Made by a program: the position numbers and the translations under genes. From the NCBI GenBank assembly GCA_964595355.1, contig CAZQQD010000100.1:1-10220 (forward strand): DNA of 10,220 nt, written 5' to 3'. Origin of the DNA: JAKAGZ01 sp964595355 (GTDB taxonomy: Bacteria > Bacteroidota > Ignavibacteria > Ignavibacteriales > Ignavibacteriaceae). Of this stretch, positions 1 through 6,112 are shown one piece after another (within the stretch, counting starts at the first letter, position 1; each line of letters starts with the position of its first letter). Below the pieces are notes generated by a model. The model was not told the DNA's origin and made no database searches. It saw nothing but the letters and a program-made list of their open reading frames with translations.

Positions 1-349
1 TGATTTCCTTTTTTTTCTTTTGCGTTCTCAATGGCTTTGGTTTCCAGAGATATTTTTCCATAATAACACAGCCATCTTTATCGAATTCAATTCCTTCCGA
101 ACGAAGCATATCTTCCATCAAATCGGGATCACCGAAATGTAATCGCCCTGTTAATGCGCCGTACCTGTTTACTACTCTGTGACACGGCAAACCTGTAACA
201 CTTGCACCGTTTATTGCCCAGCCGACTGTTCTTGCAGCGCCTCTCGTTCCGCAAGCCTCTGCTATATCTCCATAAGTAGTTACCTTTCCATAAGGGATTT
301 TTGCTACTACTTTGTAAATTTTTGAAAAAAAATCTAATTTCTTTTTCAT
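1..349 (-). CDS. MGMT/ATL-like DNA alkylation repair protein (partial, C-terminus off the window)
   Basis: The frame opens with ATG at 349-347 and stays open to the left edge, giving 116 visible residues and no stop. The protein begins MKKKLDFFSKIYKVV and is the winged-helix DNA-binding domain of O6-alkylguanine-DNA alkyltransferases, without the N-terminal domain of Ada/Ogt. Recognisable parts are the helix-turn-helix with GKVTTYGDIAEACGT (residues 21-35), ARTVGWAIN (39-47, the region of the arginine finger) and PCHRVVNRYGALTG (55-68). The cysteine in PCHR (residue 56) is the alkyl acceptor of true transferases. The length and the segment after it, GRLHFGDPDLMEDMLRSEGI, resemble the short ATL-type proteins, which usually have Trp or Ala there. 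It should therefore repair or flag O6-alkylguanine; retention of Cys favours real transferase activity. The gene is separated from the upstream SNase-like gene by 87 AT-rich bases. Confidence 0.85.
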   Translation of the reverse strand, partial: MKKKLDFFSKIYKVVAKIPYGKVTTYGDIAEACGTRGAARTVGWAINGASVTGLPCHRVVNRYGALTGRLHFGDPDLMEDMLRSEGIEFDKDGCVIMEKYLWKPKPLRTQKKKKEI

Positions 350-436
350 AGTTTATATTTTAATAAACGAGGTTATTTGCTAAATGATCGTCACATATTG
401 TTATTGAACATACAAACAAATGCAACATATTTTTGT

Positions 437-733
437 TTAGACGGGATTATTTCCGAATTCGGTAAAATATTTTGAAATATCAACACTGTTTAAGAATACC
501 CTGCAGAAAAGCGCCTGCGAATTGGGATTAAAAAAATGAGCATCTTTTAATTCAACTTCTTTATTGTGAACAAGAGTCTTTAATCTAGAGGTAGCATAAA
601 TTTGTAAATTTTCTGGAGGAGTATTATAGCCTGATATTTTCACTATATCACCCTTACGTCCTTCAAAAACCCAATTTGGAGAAACTTTTATAGTATCTCC
701 ATCAATTATTTCTATAACTTTAAATTTTGCCAT
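437..733 (-). CDS. Short SNase-like (thermonuclease-fold) protein
   Basis: A 98-residue protein with the staphylococcal-nuclease OB-fold signature VIEIIDGDTIKVSP near the N-terminus (residues 6-19) and a GYNTPPE segment (35-41). No signal peptide or membrane segment is seen, so it is probably cytoplasmic. In SNase the catalytic/metal residues are Asp21, Arg35, Asp40, Glu43 and Arg87. By motif alignment Asp11/Asp13 (DGDT) and Arg78 (CRVF) are kept, the Arg35 position is Lys32, and the Asp40 position is Asn37 (GYNTP instead of VDTP). I recall a short-SNase subfamily with GYNTP or GYDAP here, so this is probably a family trait; nuclease activity is uncertain. Its ATG (733-731) lies one base after the stop of the upstream membrane-protein gene, so the two are very likely co-translated. 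There is no strong ribosome binding site, which fits coupling. Confidence 0.75.
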   Translation of the reverse strand: MAKFKVIEIIDGDTIKVSPNWVFEGRKGDIVKISGYNTPPENLQIYATSRLKTLVHNKEVELKDAHFFNPNSQALFCRVFLNSVDISKYFTEFGNNPV

Positions 734-734
734 T

Positions 735-1334
735 TTATTTTTCAGGTTCTACATTAATTAGTTCATTCTCTCTGGCGATTTCTAATTGTTCAGTTTCCAA
801 TATTTCTCTCGCATCAACTAATTTCAAAACAATTCGCATTAAGTAAATTATAGCGTCTACAAACAATATTATACTTAATGATAATAATACTATTGAAAAA
901 ATATGATTATAAAGGTTAAAAACGTTTTGTCGTACAAGCGAATCAAATAATAGGAGAAGCATTGATAAGGATAATAAAGAAAAAAGGGTAATGATACATT
1001 TTTTAGGTTGCAAAAATTCGAGCATCCCTAATTTTATATTTATTTCATTCTCCATTTCTTTATATGCTAAAGCTTGCTGGAAACATGGTCTAATCNNNNN
1101 NNNNNTTCTTTCACTTTGTTGTATAAATTCAATTCCTTTAATTTGTTTGTCTTTAGCCTCTTTAAAATCGGCTTCAATTATTTCATCAATATTTTCCTTT
1201 TGACTATTTAATTTACTGATAATTTTTCCTCTATCGGAAATATAAGTTGTTAATAAATAAGAGGTAATTGGAGCAATGAAACTTATTACACCTATTAATA
1301 GCTTTGAAAAAATATCTACAAATTCTTTTATCAA
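735..1334 (-). CDS. Hypothetical multi-pass membrane protein (contains a sequence gap)
   Basis: I do not recognise this family. About 199 residues, of which four are unreadable because of the 10-N gap at 1096-1105. A hydrophobic helix lies near the N-terminus (about residues 9-30), then a charged, Lys/Glu-rich, probably helical stretch of about 80 residues holding the gap, then two long Leu/Ile-rich transmembrane segments (about 113-130 and 142-167) and a charged tail rich in Glu. It looks like an inner-membrane protein with a cytosolic coiled-coil-like middle. The start is a TTG at 1334-1332; the frame is closed by TAA six codons upstream and there is no nearby ATG, so the start is uncertain. 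The stop is one base from the ATG of the SNase-like gene, suggesting a two-gene unit. The two halves are in frame only if the gap is 10 bases (or 10 plus a multiple of 3), which the N run does not prove. Confidence 0.6.
   Translation of the reverse strand: MIKEFVDIFSKLLIGVISFIAPITSYLLTTYISDRGKIISKLNSQKENIDEIIEADFKEAKDKQIKGIEFIQQSERXXXXIRPCFQQALAYKEMENEINIKLGMLEFLQPKKCIITLFSLLSLSMLLLLFDSLVRQNVFNLYNHIFSIVLLSLSIILFVDAIIYLMRIVLKLVDAREILETEQLEIARENELINVEPEK
1096..1105. other. Assembly gap (10 N) inside the membrane-protein gene
   Basis: A run of exactly ten N. A fixed run of ten is a usual scaffolding placeholder, so the true distance, and possibly an overlap, is unknown. It interrupts the charged middle of the membrane-protein gene. 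Both flanks read as plausible protein in the same frame when the gap is taken as ten bases. Confidence 0.95.
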
Positions 1335-1464
1335 CTTTACACTAGAATGTTAATTATACAGACTATCAGTATTACAAATAATATTTATTAATTATAAGAA
1401 ATATTTGAAACAAATTGAATATATATTTATGAAATAATTTGTCAAAAAATACACGCAGATTATT

Positions 1465-1522
1465 TTAATTTTTGCTAAACTTTAATAAATAAGCTTTTAT
1501 GAATCTGTTCAGATCCCCATCC
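1465..1522 (-). pseudogene. Second, divergent copy of the 3' end of prfB (cut by the gap)
   Basis: Read on the minus strand this gives DGDLNRFIKAYLLKFSKN and a TAA stop, identical to the last 18 residues of the full prfB that ends at 1563. Aligned with 1563-1620, 50 of 58 bases match. All eight differences are silent (for example CTG/TTG, AGA/AGG, TTC/TTT, AGC/AGT) and one changes the stop codon from TGA to TAA. The copy begins directly at the N run at 1523, so its upstream part is missing from the scaffold and not necessarily from the genome. The sequence just beyond the two stops does not match. The purely synonymous pattern means both copies come from genes under protein-level selection. 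The likeliest explanation is a prfB from a related genome at the end of a small contig; a real recent duplication is possible. Confidence 0.85.
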
Positions 1523-1532
1523 NNNNNNNNNN
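1523..1532. other. Assembly gap (10 N) between two prfB ends
   Basis: Another run of exactly ten N, again probably a placeholder. The contig on its left ends inside a prfB 3' end, and the contig on its right begins about 30 bases beyond the stop of the complete prfB. A correct join of overlapping contigs would not show the same gene end twice, so order and origin of the left contig are doubtful. Confidence 0.95.
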
Positions 1533-1562
1533 ACCTAAATTCTAATATCTATATACTAAGAG

Positions 1563-2664
1563 TCAATTCTTACTAAACTTTAACAAATAAGCTTTTATAA
1601 ACCTGTTCAAATCTCCATCCATCACTTTTTGCACATCTGAGGTTTCTACATCAGTTCTGTGGTCTTTAACCATATTGTAAGGATGGAAAACATACGAGCG
1701 TATCTGACTCCCCCACTCTATTTTCATCTTACTTTTTTCAACTTCATCGAGTTCTGCTTCCTGTTTCTCGAGTTCAATCTGGTACAGTTTTGATTTGAGA
1801 AGTTTCATCGCATTCACGCGGTTCTGTCCCTGCGAACGTTCACTCTGGCAGGCAGCAACAGTATTTGTAGGAATATGAGTAATCCTTACAGCAGTTTCAA
1901 CTTTGTTTACGTTCTGTCCTCCCTTTCCACCGGATCTGTATGTATCAACTCTTAAATCAGCAGGATTAATTTCTATTTCAATTGTATCATCAACTTCGGG
2001 AATAACAAAAACAGAGGCAAAAGATGTATGTCTCCGTTTATTGGAATCGAATGGAGAAATCCTCACAAGACGATGAACACCATTTTCAGCTTTCAGATAA
2101 CCGTAAGCAAATTCCCCTTCTACTTCAATTGTTGCACTCTTAATTCCGGCGCCATCTCCTTCAAGGATATCAACAAGAGTCATTTTATAACTGTTTTGCT
2201 CACCCCATCTCATATACATTCTCATAAGCATATCGGCCCAGTCCTGTGATTCGGTTCCGCCTGCTCCGGAATGAATTGTAAGTATACAATTCTTCGAATC
2301 ATCTTTACCGCTAAGCATATTTTTCAATTCTGCATTTTCAATTGCTTCCTTTACTTCATCTAATTCCTTTTGGATTTCGCCTTCAAAGGAAGCATCATTT
2401 TCCATTTGTGCAAGCTGGATTATCTCTTCGAGGTTTTGGGATTTGTCGTGTACCTCTTTCCACAAATTTACCCACAACTCGAGAGATTTTATTTCCTGCA
2501 GGGTTTTCTGAGCAGCAATCTGGTCATCCCAGAAAGAAGGTTGGCCGGTTTGGTTTTGTAACTCTTTTACTTTTGAATCTTTTGTATCGACGTCAAAGAT
2601 AACTCCGTAAATTATCGATTCTCTTTTTATAGTCCTTTAACGTTTTTAATTCTTCTTCGTACAT
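1563..2664 (-). CDS. prfB: Peptide chain release factor 2 (RF2), made by programmed +1 frameshift
   Basis: RF2 ends translation at UGA and UAA on the ribosome. The gene starts at ATG 2664-2662 behind a strong AGGAG (2674-2670). Frame one gives 23 codons, from MYEEELKTLKDYKKRI to CTT, then an in-frame TGA at 2595-2593. Skipping one base (2595) resumes at GAC and continues to the TGA stop at 1563. The joined protein is 366 residues; E. coli RF2 has 365. The codon-recognition tripeptide SPF lies at about residues 203-205 (E. coli 205-207), and the catalytic GGQ, in YRSGGKGGQNVNK, at about 248-250 (E. coli 250-252). A simple frame search reports only the part from TTG 2477 and loses the N-terminal domain. 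Expression is self-regulated: low RF2 slows reading of UGA and favours the shift. The gene lies 27 bases downstream of the AtuA C-terminal-like gene and may be read from its transcript. Confidence 0.97.
2592..2607 (-). promoter_or_regulatory. prfB programmed +1 frameshift (recoding) site
   Basis: Minus-strand sequence CGGAGTTATCTTTGAC. The slippery CTT codon is followed by TGA and then C, the weak termination context seen in most bacterial prfB genes (CTT TGA C). The purine-rich CGGAG, four bases before CTT, is the internal Shine-Dalgarno-like stimulator; it is a weaker match than the AGGGGG of E. coli. This is the RF2 feedback switch and proves that the 5' end at 2664 belongs to the gene. 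Confidence 0.95.
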
Positions 2665-2691
2665 ATTGTCTCCTGATTATATTATTTATTT

Positions 2692-3003
2692 TTAGACATC
2701 TAATTCCAACCGCAACATTGCACTCGCTAAAATTTTCCCTTGCGCATCGTGTTTAAGAGAAACAGTTCCGCCCCCACCAAGTGTATTATGCAAGAGAAAG
2801 TTTATTGCGCGTATGTTTGGCATTTCATATCGCTCAACCTTACCAAAACAAATTCCTTCGAAATGCTTTTTTACTCTTTCAGTTGTGAGATGTTTTTTTA
2901 TAATCTCGAAACCTTTGTCGTCGTACGCAATAACACCGACGTTTCCTGCATCACCTTTATCACCGCTTCTTGCATGGGCAATATCTAATAATTTCATTTT
3001 CAT
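2692..3003 (-). CDS. AtuA C-terminal-like (ferredoxin-fold) protein
   Basis: A 103-residue protein matching the region that, in many AtuA/DUF1446 proteins, forms the C-terminal domain. The signature is AHARSGDKGDAGNVGVIA (residues 9-26), followed by MPNIRAINFLLHNTLGGGGT (61-80). In this genome it is a separate gene. Its ATG (3003-3001) overlaps the TAA of the upstream AtuA gene by one base (TAATG), so the two are translationally coupled and presumably form one complex. A GGAG lies eight bases before the ATG; a second ATG two codons later is possible. There is no signal peptide. The biochemical role is unknown; the family is linked to acyclic terpene and branched acyl-CoA breakdown. prfB starts 27 bases downstream. 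Confidence 0.85.
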   Translation of the reverse strand: MKMKLLDIAHARSGDKGDAGNVGVIAYDDKGFEIIKKHLTTERVKKHFEGICFGKVERYEMPNIRAINFLLHNTLGGGGTVSLKHDAQGKILASAMLRLELDV

Positions 3004-4373
3004 TATTTCAACTCCAGAATTTTGACATGTGGCTCAACTAAATTTTTAGGTATCAATGCAGGCCAATAAGCAATGACCTCGCTAGGTTTTGGTCTACCTC
3101 CGGCAAAGCCTGTAACACTTGGCGGACCAGTTAAAATCAATGGTGCTATTTCTTTTCCAAATCTTGCTACTGAGTCCTTATCACCGGATCGCACCGCAAT
3201 TCGCAGCATTATTTCATTAATATTATCTTCATCTAATTCTTTTGAAAGTGGTCCCTGTGTTGAATTGTAGCCAATAAACTCTGTCCTGATTTCATCAAAT
3301 TTCAAATCCAGGTTTTCCAGTCTTTTTCTTAAAATTTTATCGGCTGCTTTCGCTTTGGACAAAGCCTGCGGCCAGGAATATGTCAATGAACCAATAGCCG
3401 AATAACCGTCCGAATAAGAACAGGATACTTTATAAAATTCTGTTTCCTTATTTCCTTTTACGTCGTAAACTTTCACCCTGTTATTTCCAAGATCTTCCAA
3501 TCTAATGGAAGAAAAGTCCGCGACACAATCAGGCGTGATATACGATTTGGGATCTCCAATTTCATAAACAAGTTGTTCCGCAACGGTTGCATATGAAACT
3601 AGTCCGCCGGTGTTTTCGTGTTTTGTTATTATCACTTCTCCATTTGGATAAGCCTCTGCAATAGGAAAACCAATCTCGGCAAAATTATCAATCGATTCCC
3701 AATCACCAAGAAAATTTCCTCCGGAAGACTGTGCTCCGCATTCAAGTATATGTCCTGCTACTGTCCCGGCTGCCATCAGATCATAATTTTTCGGATCCCA
3801 TCCGAATTCATAAATCATTGGGGCCAGCGTTAAGCCGGTATCAGTTGTTCTTCCTGTGATGATAATATCTGCACCTTTCTGCAAGGCTTCAACAATTGGA
3901 AGGGCACCAAAATAAACATTAGCACTGAGGATTTTATCCTTGACTTTAGTTAATGGTTCATCGGTATCCATATTCTTTAACTCGGCTCCGGCTTCAAATA
4001 ATTCATCGACCCTGTCTTTTATGTCATCACCTAAAACTACGGCAATTTTCAAATCTTCGATATCCAATTTTAAAGCTTCATCAAGTATTGCATCCGCACA
4101 AGCAACAGGATTTACTCCACCGCCATTTGTAATTACTTTAATTCCCTTTTCTTTGCAGACAGGCAGAATTCTTTTCATAAGTTCCGGCAGATCGCGCGCA
4201 TAACCAAGGTTGGGCTTTTTGTTTTTTTGCTTCTGAAGAATTGACATTGTTACTTCAGCCAGATAGTCCATTACAAGATAGTCTATATCTCCTTTTGTAA
4301 CCTGATGATAAGGCGCATCAATAAGATCGCCCCAAAAACCCTGACCGGATGCAATTCTGATTTTATCTTTCAA
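3003..4373 (-). CDS. AtuA-like acyclic terpene utilization family protein (DUF1446)
   Basis: About 456 residues of the AtuA/DUF1446 family. The protein starts with KDKIRIASGQGFWGD, then IDYLVMDYLAEVTMSIL, the ITNGGGVNP motif (about residues 82-90) and TGRTTDTGLTLAPMIYEFGW (about 172-191), all typical of the family. AtuA is the first gene of the Pseudomonas atu cluster for citronellol/geraniol catabolism, but its reaction is not established, so only the family is assigned. I place the start at the TTG 4373-4371, six bases after a GGAG; the TTG just before it leaves only three bases. A TAA four codons upstream excludes longer starts. The final TAA overlaps the next gene by one base. The gene follows the HMG-CoA synthase/thiolase/DUF35 group after 190 non-coding bases and probably acts in the same acyl-CoA pathway (inference). 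Confidence 0.9.
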   Translation of the reverse strand: MKDKIRIASGQGFWGDLIDAPYHQVTKGDIDYLVMDYLAEVTMSILQKQKNKKPNLGYARDLPELMKRILPVCKEKGIKVITNGGGVNPVACADAILDEALKLDIEDLKIAVVLGDDIKDRVDELFEAGAELKNMDTDEPLTKVKDKILSANVYFGALPIVEALQKGADIIITGRTTDTGLTLAPMIYEFGWDPKNYDLMAAGTVAGHILECGAQSSGGNFLGDWESIDNFAEIGFPIAEAYPNGEVIITKHENTGGLVSYATVAEQLVYEIGDPKSYITPDCVADFSSIRLEDLGNNRVKVYDVKGNKETEFYKVSCSYSDGYSAIGSLTYSWPQALSKAKAADKILRKRLENLDLKFDEIRTEFIGYNSTQGPLSKELDEDNINEIMLRIAVRSGDKDSVARFGKEIAPLILTGPPSVTGFAGGRPKPSEVIAYWPALIPKNLVEPHVKILELK

Positions 4374-4430
4374 CAAAGACTCCGTTTATTTTAATTTTCG
4401 ATTTTCCTGGAATGTAAAAATACGAATGGA

Positions 4431-4450
4431 AACTATATCTACATATAGTT
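4431..4450. repeat. 8-bp inverted repeat upstream of the AtuA gene
   Basis: AACTATAT, a 4-base loop CTAC, then ATATAGTT: perfect arms in the 190-base region between the DUF35 gene and the AtuA gene, about 58 bases before the AtuA start. It has no U-run, so it is not a typical terminator. It could be a regulator site or chance in AT-rich DNA. I see nothing else clear in 4374-4563. Confidence 0.35.
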
Positions 4451-4563
4451 AGGCGATTTCTTCAACAAGAGCTGTAAATATTAAGGCTAATTTGTAAAAA
4501 GAAATTCACACAAATTCCAGATCTTTCATTTTAAATTCTAGTACAAAAATAGCCTTGTATAAA

Positions 4564-4953
4564 CTAAATTACAATTGCTTTATAGCCGTAGCAATGGAGC
4601 CCAGCCGCTCCCTCGTCCTGAATTTTTCTGAAAACAAGCTTTAACTTCATCCCGATTTTAATTCTATCGAAATCAACATTGGCAATTTGAGTGGTTAATT
4701 TAACCCCATCATTTAGTTCAACAATACCTACAGCGTACGGTGCCTGAATAGAAAATTTATCCGACGCAATTCTGATAATCGTATAAGTTAACAGCTTACC
4801 TTCAGGATTTAGTTTTATCGTTTCAAACTGCTTGGATTTACATTCAGGACAAATTAACCTCGGAGGGAAATAAACCTGTCCACACTTTTTGCATTTACCA
4901 GCTTCAAGACGATACCTTTGTGGAATTTCTCTAAAATATTTTGGACTAATCAT
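4564..4953 (-). CDS. DUF35 OB-fold protein with zinc ribbon (thiolase/HMG-CoA synthase partner)
   Basis: A 129-residue protein: an N-terminal rubredoxin-like zinc ribbon with CKKC at residues 21-24 and CPEC at 35-38, then an OB-fold (about 45-129) containing GKLLTYTIIRIA and YAVGIVEL. This is the DUF35 architecture. In archaea such a protein holds acetoacetyl-CoA thiolase and HMG-CoA synthase together in one complex and binds the CoA moiety, letting the intermediate pass between them. The start is set at ATG 4953-4951 behind GGAGG with a four-base spacer; this ATG overlaps the thiolase stop as ATGA. An in-frame ATG at 4980 lies inside the thiolase and lacks such a site. Operon order (HMG-CoA synthase, thiolase, DUF35) matches the archaeal arrangement. 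A role as scaffold for the two upstream enzymes is therefore well supported by context. Confidence 0.9.
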   Translation of the reverse strand: MISPKYFREIPQRYRLEAGKCKKCGQVYFPPRLICPECKSKQFETIKLNPEGKLLTYTIIRIASDKFSIQAPYAVGIVELNDGVKLTTQIANVDFDRIKIGMKLKLVFRKIQDEGAAGLHCYGYKAIVI

Positions 4954-6101
4954 AACGCCTCCAGAATATTTATTACACAACTTGCTCCCGAACCACCCAT
5001 GTTTTGTGTCAATCCTATTTTAGCATTCTTAACCTGTCTTTTTCCTGCCTGACCCGTTAGTTGTTCATAACATTCTATCACCTGTGCAACACCGGTCGCA
5101 CCGACAGGATGACCTTTAGATTTTAATCCGCCACTTGTATTAATCGGAATCTTTCCACTTTCTAAGGATGTTAATCCTTCTTCTGCCGCCGAACCGCCAC
5201 ATCCTTTTTCAAAAAATCCAAGATCTTCTGAAACGACTATTTCTGCAATCGTAAAACAATCGTGTACTTCTGCAAAGTTAACATCTTTGGGTGAGATTCC
5301 TGCTATCTTATATGCCTTTTGAGCAGCGGCTGTGACTGAATTTAAAGTAGTAAAACTTTTTCTGCTGTGCAGTGCTATTGTATCTGAGGCTTGCGCAGAA
5401 GCTTTTATCCTCACAGGATTTTTAGTGAACTTTTTAGCTATATCCATCGAACATAAGATTACTGCCGCGCCTCCATCACTTACAGGCGAACAATCCAATA
5501 ACCTTAAAGGATCAGCAACCAAAGTAGAATTCAAAACTTTATCAATTGAAATTTCACCTCTGAACTGAGCGTTCGGATTATTAACTCCGTTTTTGTGATT
5601 TTTAACTGCAACTGCAGCAATTTGTTCTCTGGTCGTTTTATACTGATACATATGAGCATTCGCAATCATAGCATACAGACCGGGAAAAGTTACACCCTGG
5701 TACACTTCATATTCCTGATCTGCTGCAGTTGCTAATGCTTCAGTTACATCTGCGCCGTCCGTCATTTTTTCAACGCCTCCGGCAAGAACAATCTCACTTG
5801 CACCGGAAGCAACTTCAAGGTATGCCTGTCTGAAAGCAATGCCGCCGGAAGCACAGGCAGACTCGACTCTTGTTGCAGGTATCGGACTCACCCCGAGATA
5901 ATCTGCCATAACAGCACCCAAGTGTTCCTGCCCAACAAACAATCCGCTTGACATCGATCCAACATACATTGAATCAATGTGATCAACATTTGCATTTTCA
6001 ATTGCTTTAAGGGCAGCCTCAACAAAAATATCTTTTATTGATTTGCCCCAGAGTTCCCCAAACTGTGTCATCCCAACACCAATTACAGCTACATCTTTCA
6101 T
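4950..6101 (-). CDS. Archaeal-type acetyl-CoA acetyltransferase (SCP2-like thiolase)
   Basis: 383 residues of the thiolase family, in the SCP2/archaeal branch that pairs with DUF35. It should condense two acetyl-CoA to acetoacetyl-CoA, or cleave 3-oxoacyl-CoA in reverse. The nucleophilic cysteine is Cys83 in VESACASGG. His280 in EVHDCFTIAE and His331 in GGLKSKGHPVGATG are the other active-site positions. The C-terminal motif is NMGGSGASC (367-375) rather than the CGGGG of classical biosynthetic thiolases, as in the archaeal branch. The start ATG (6101-6099) is preceded by a GGGG stretch seven bases away and lies 11 bases after the HMG-CoA synthase stop. The stop overlaps the DUF35 start (ATGA). 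The three genes are one tight translational unit. Substrate length cannot be read from sequence; acetoacetyl-CoA is inferred from its neighbours. Confidence 0.93.
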   Translation of the reverse strand: MKDVAVIGVGMTQFGELWGKSIKDIFVEAALKAIENANVDHIDSMYVGSMSSGLFVGQEHLGAVMADYLGVSPIPATRVESACASGGIAFRQAYLEVASGASEIVLAGGVEKMTDGADVTEALATAADQEYEVYQGVTFPGLYAMIANAHMYQYKTTREQIAAVAVKNHKNGVNNPNAQFRGEISIDKVLNSTLVADPLRLLDCSPVSDGGAAVILCSMDIAKKFTKNPVRIKASAQASDTIALHSRKSFTTLNSVTAAAQKAYKIAGISPKDVNFAEVHDCFTIAEIVVSEDLGFFEKGCGGSAAEEGLTSLESGKIPINTSGGLKSKGHPVGATGVAQVIECYEQLTGQAGKRQVKNAKIGLTQNMGGSGASCVINILEAL

Positions 6102-6112
6102 TTCAATCCCCG

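Noticed and set aside
351..368. Short inverted repeat GTTTAT-ATTTTA-ATAAAC upstream of the ATL-like gene
   Set aside because: Only six A/T-rich base pairs; expected by chance at this composition.
2342..2602. Plus-strand open frames opposite prfB
   Set aside because: They lie antisense to conserved RF2 codons, have no recognisable domain, and arise from the codon pattern of the real gene.
3073..4203. Several plus-strand frames opposite the AtuA gene
   Set aside because: Shadows of the conserved AtuA frame on the other strand, with no domains and no start signals.
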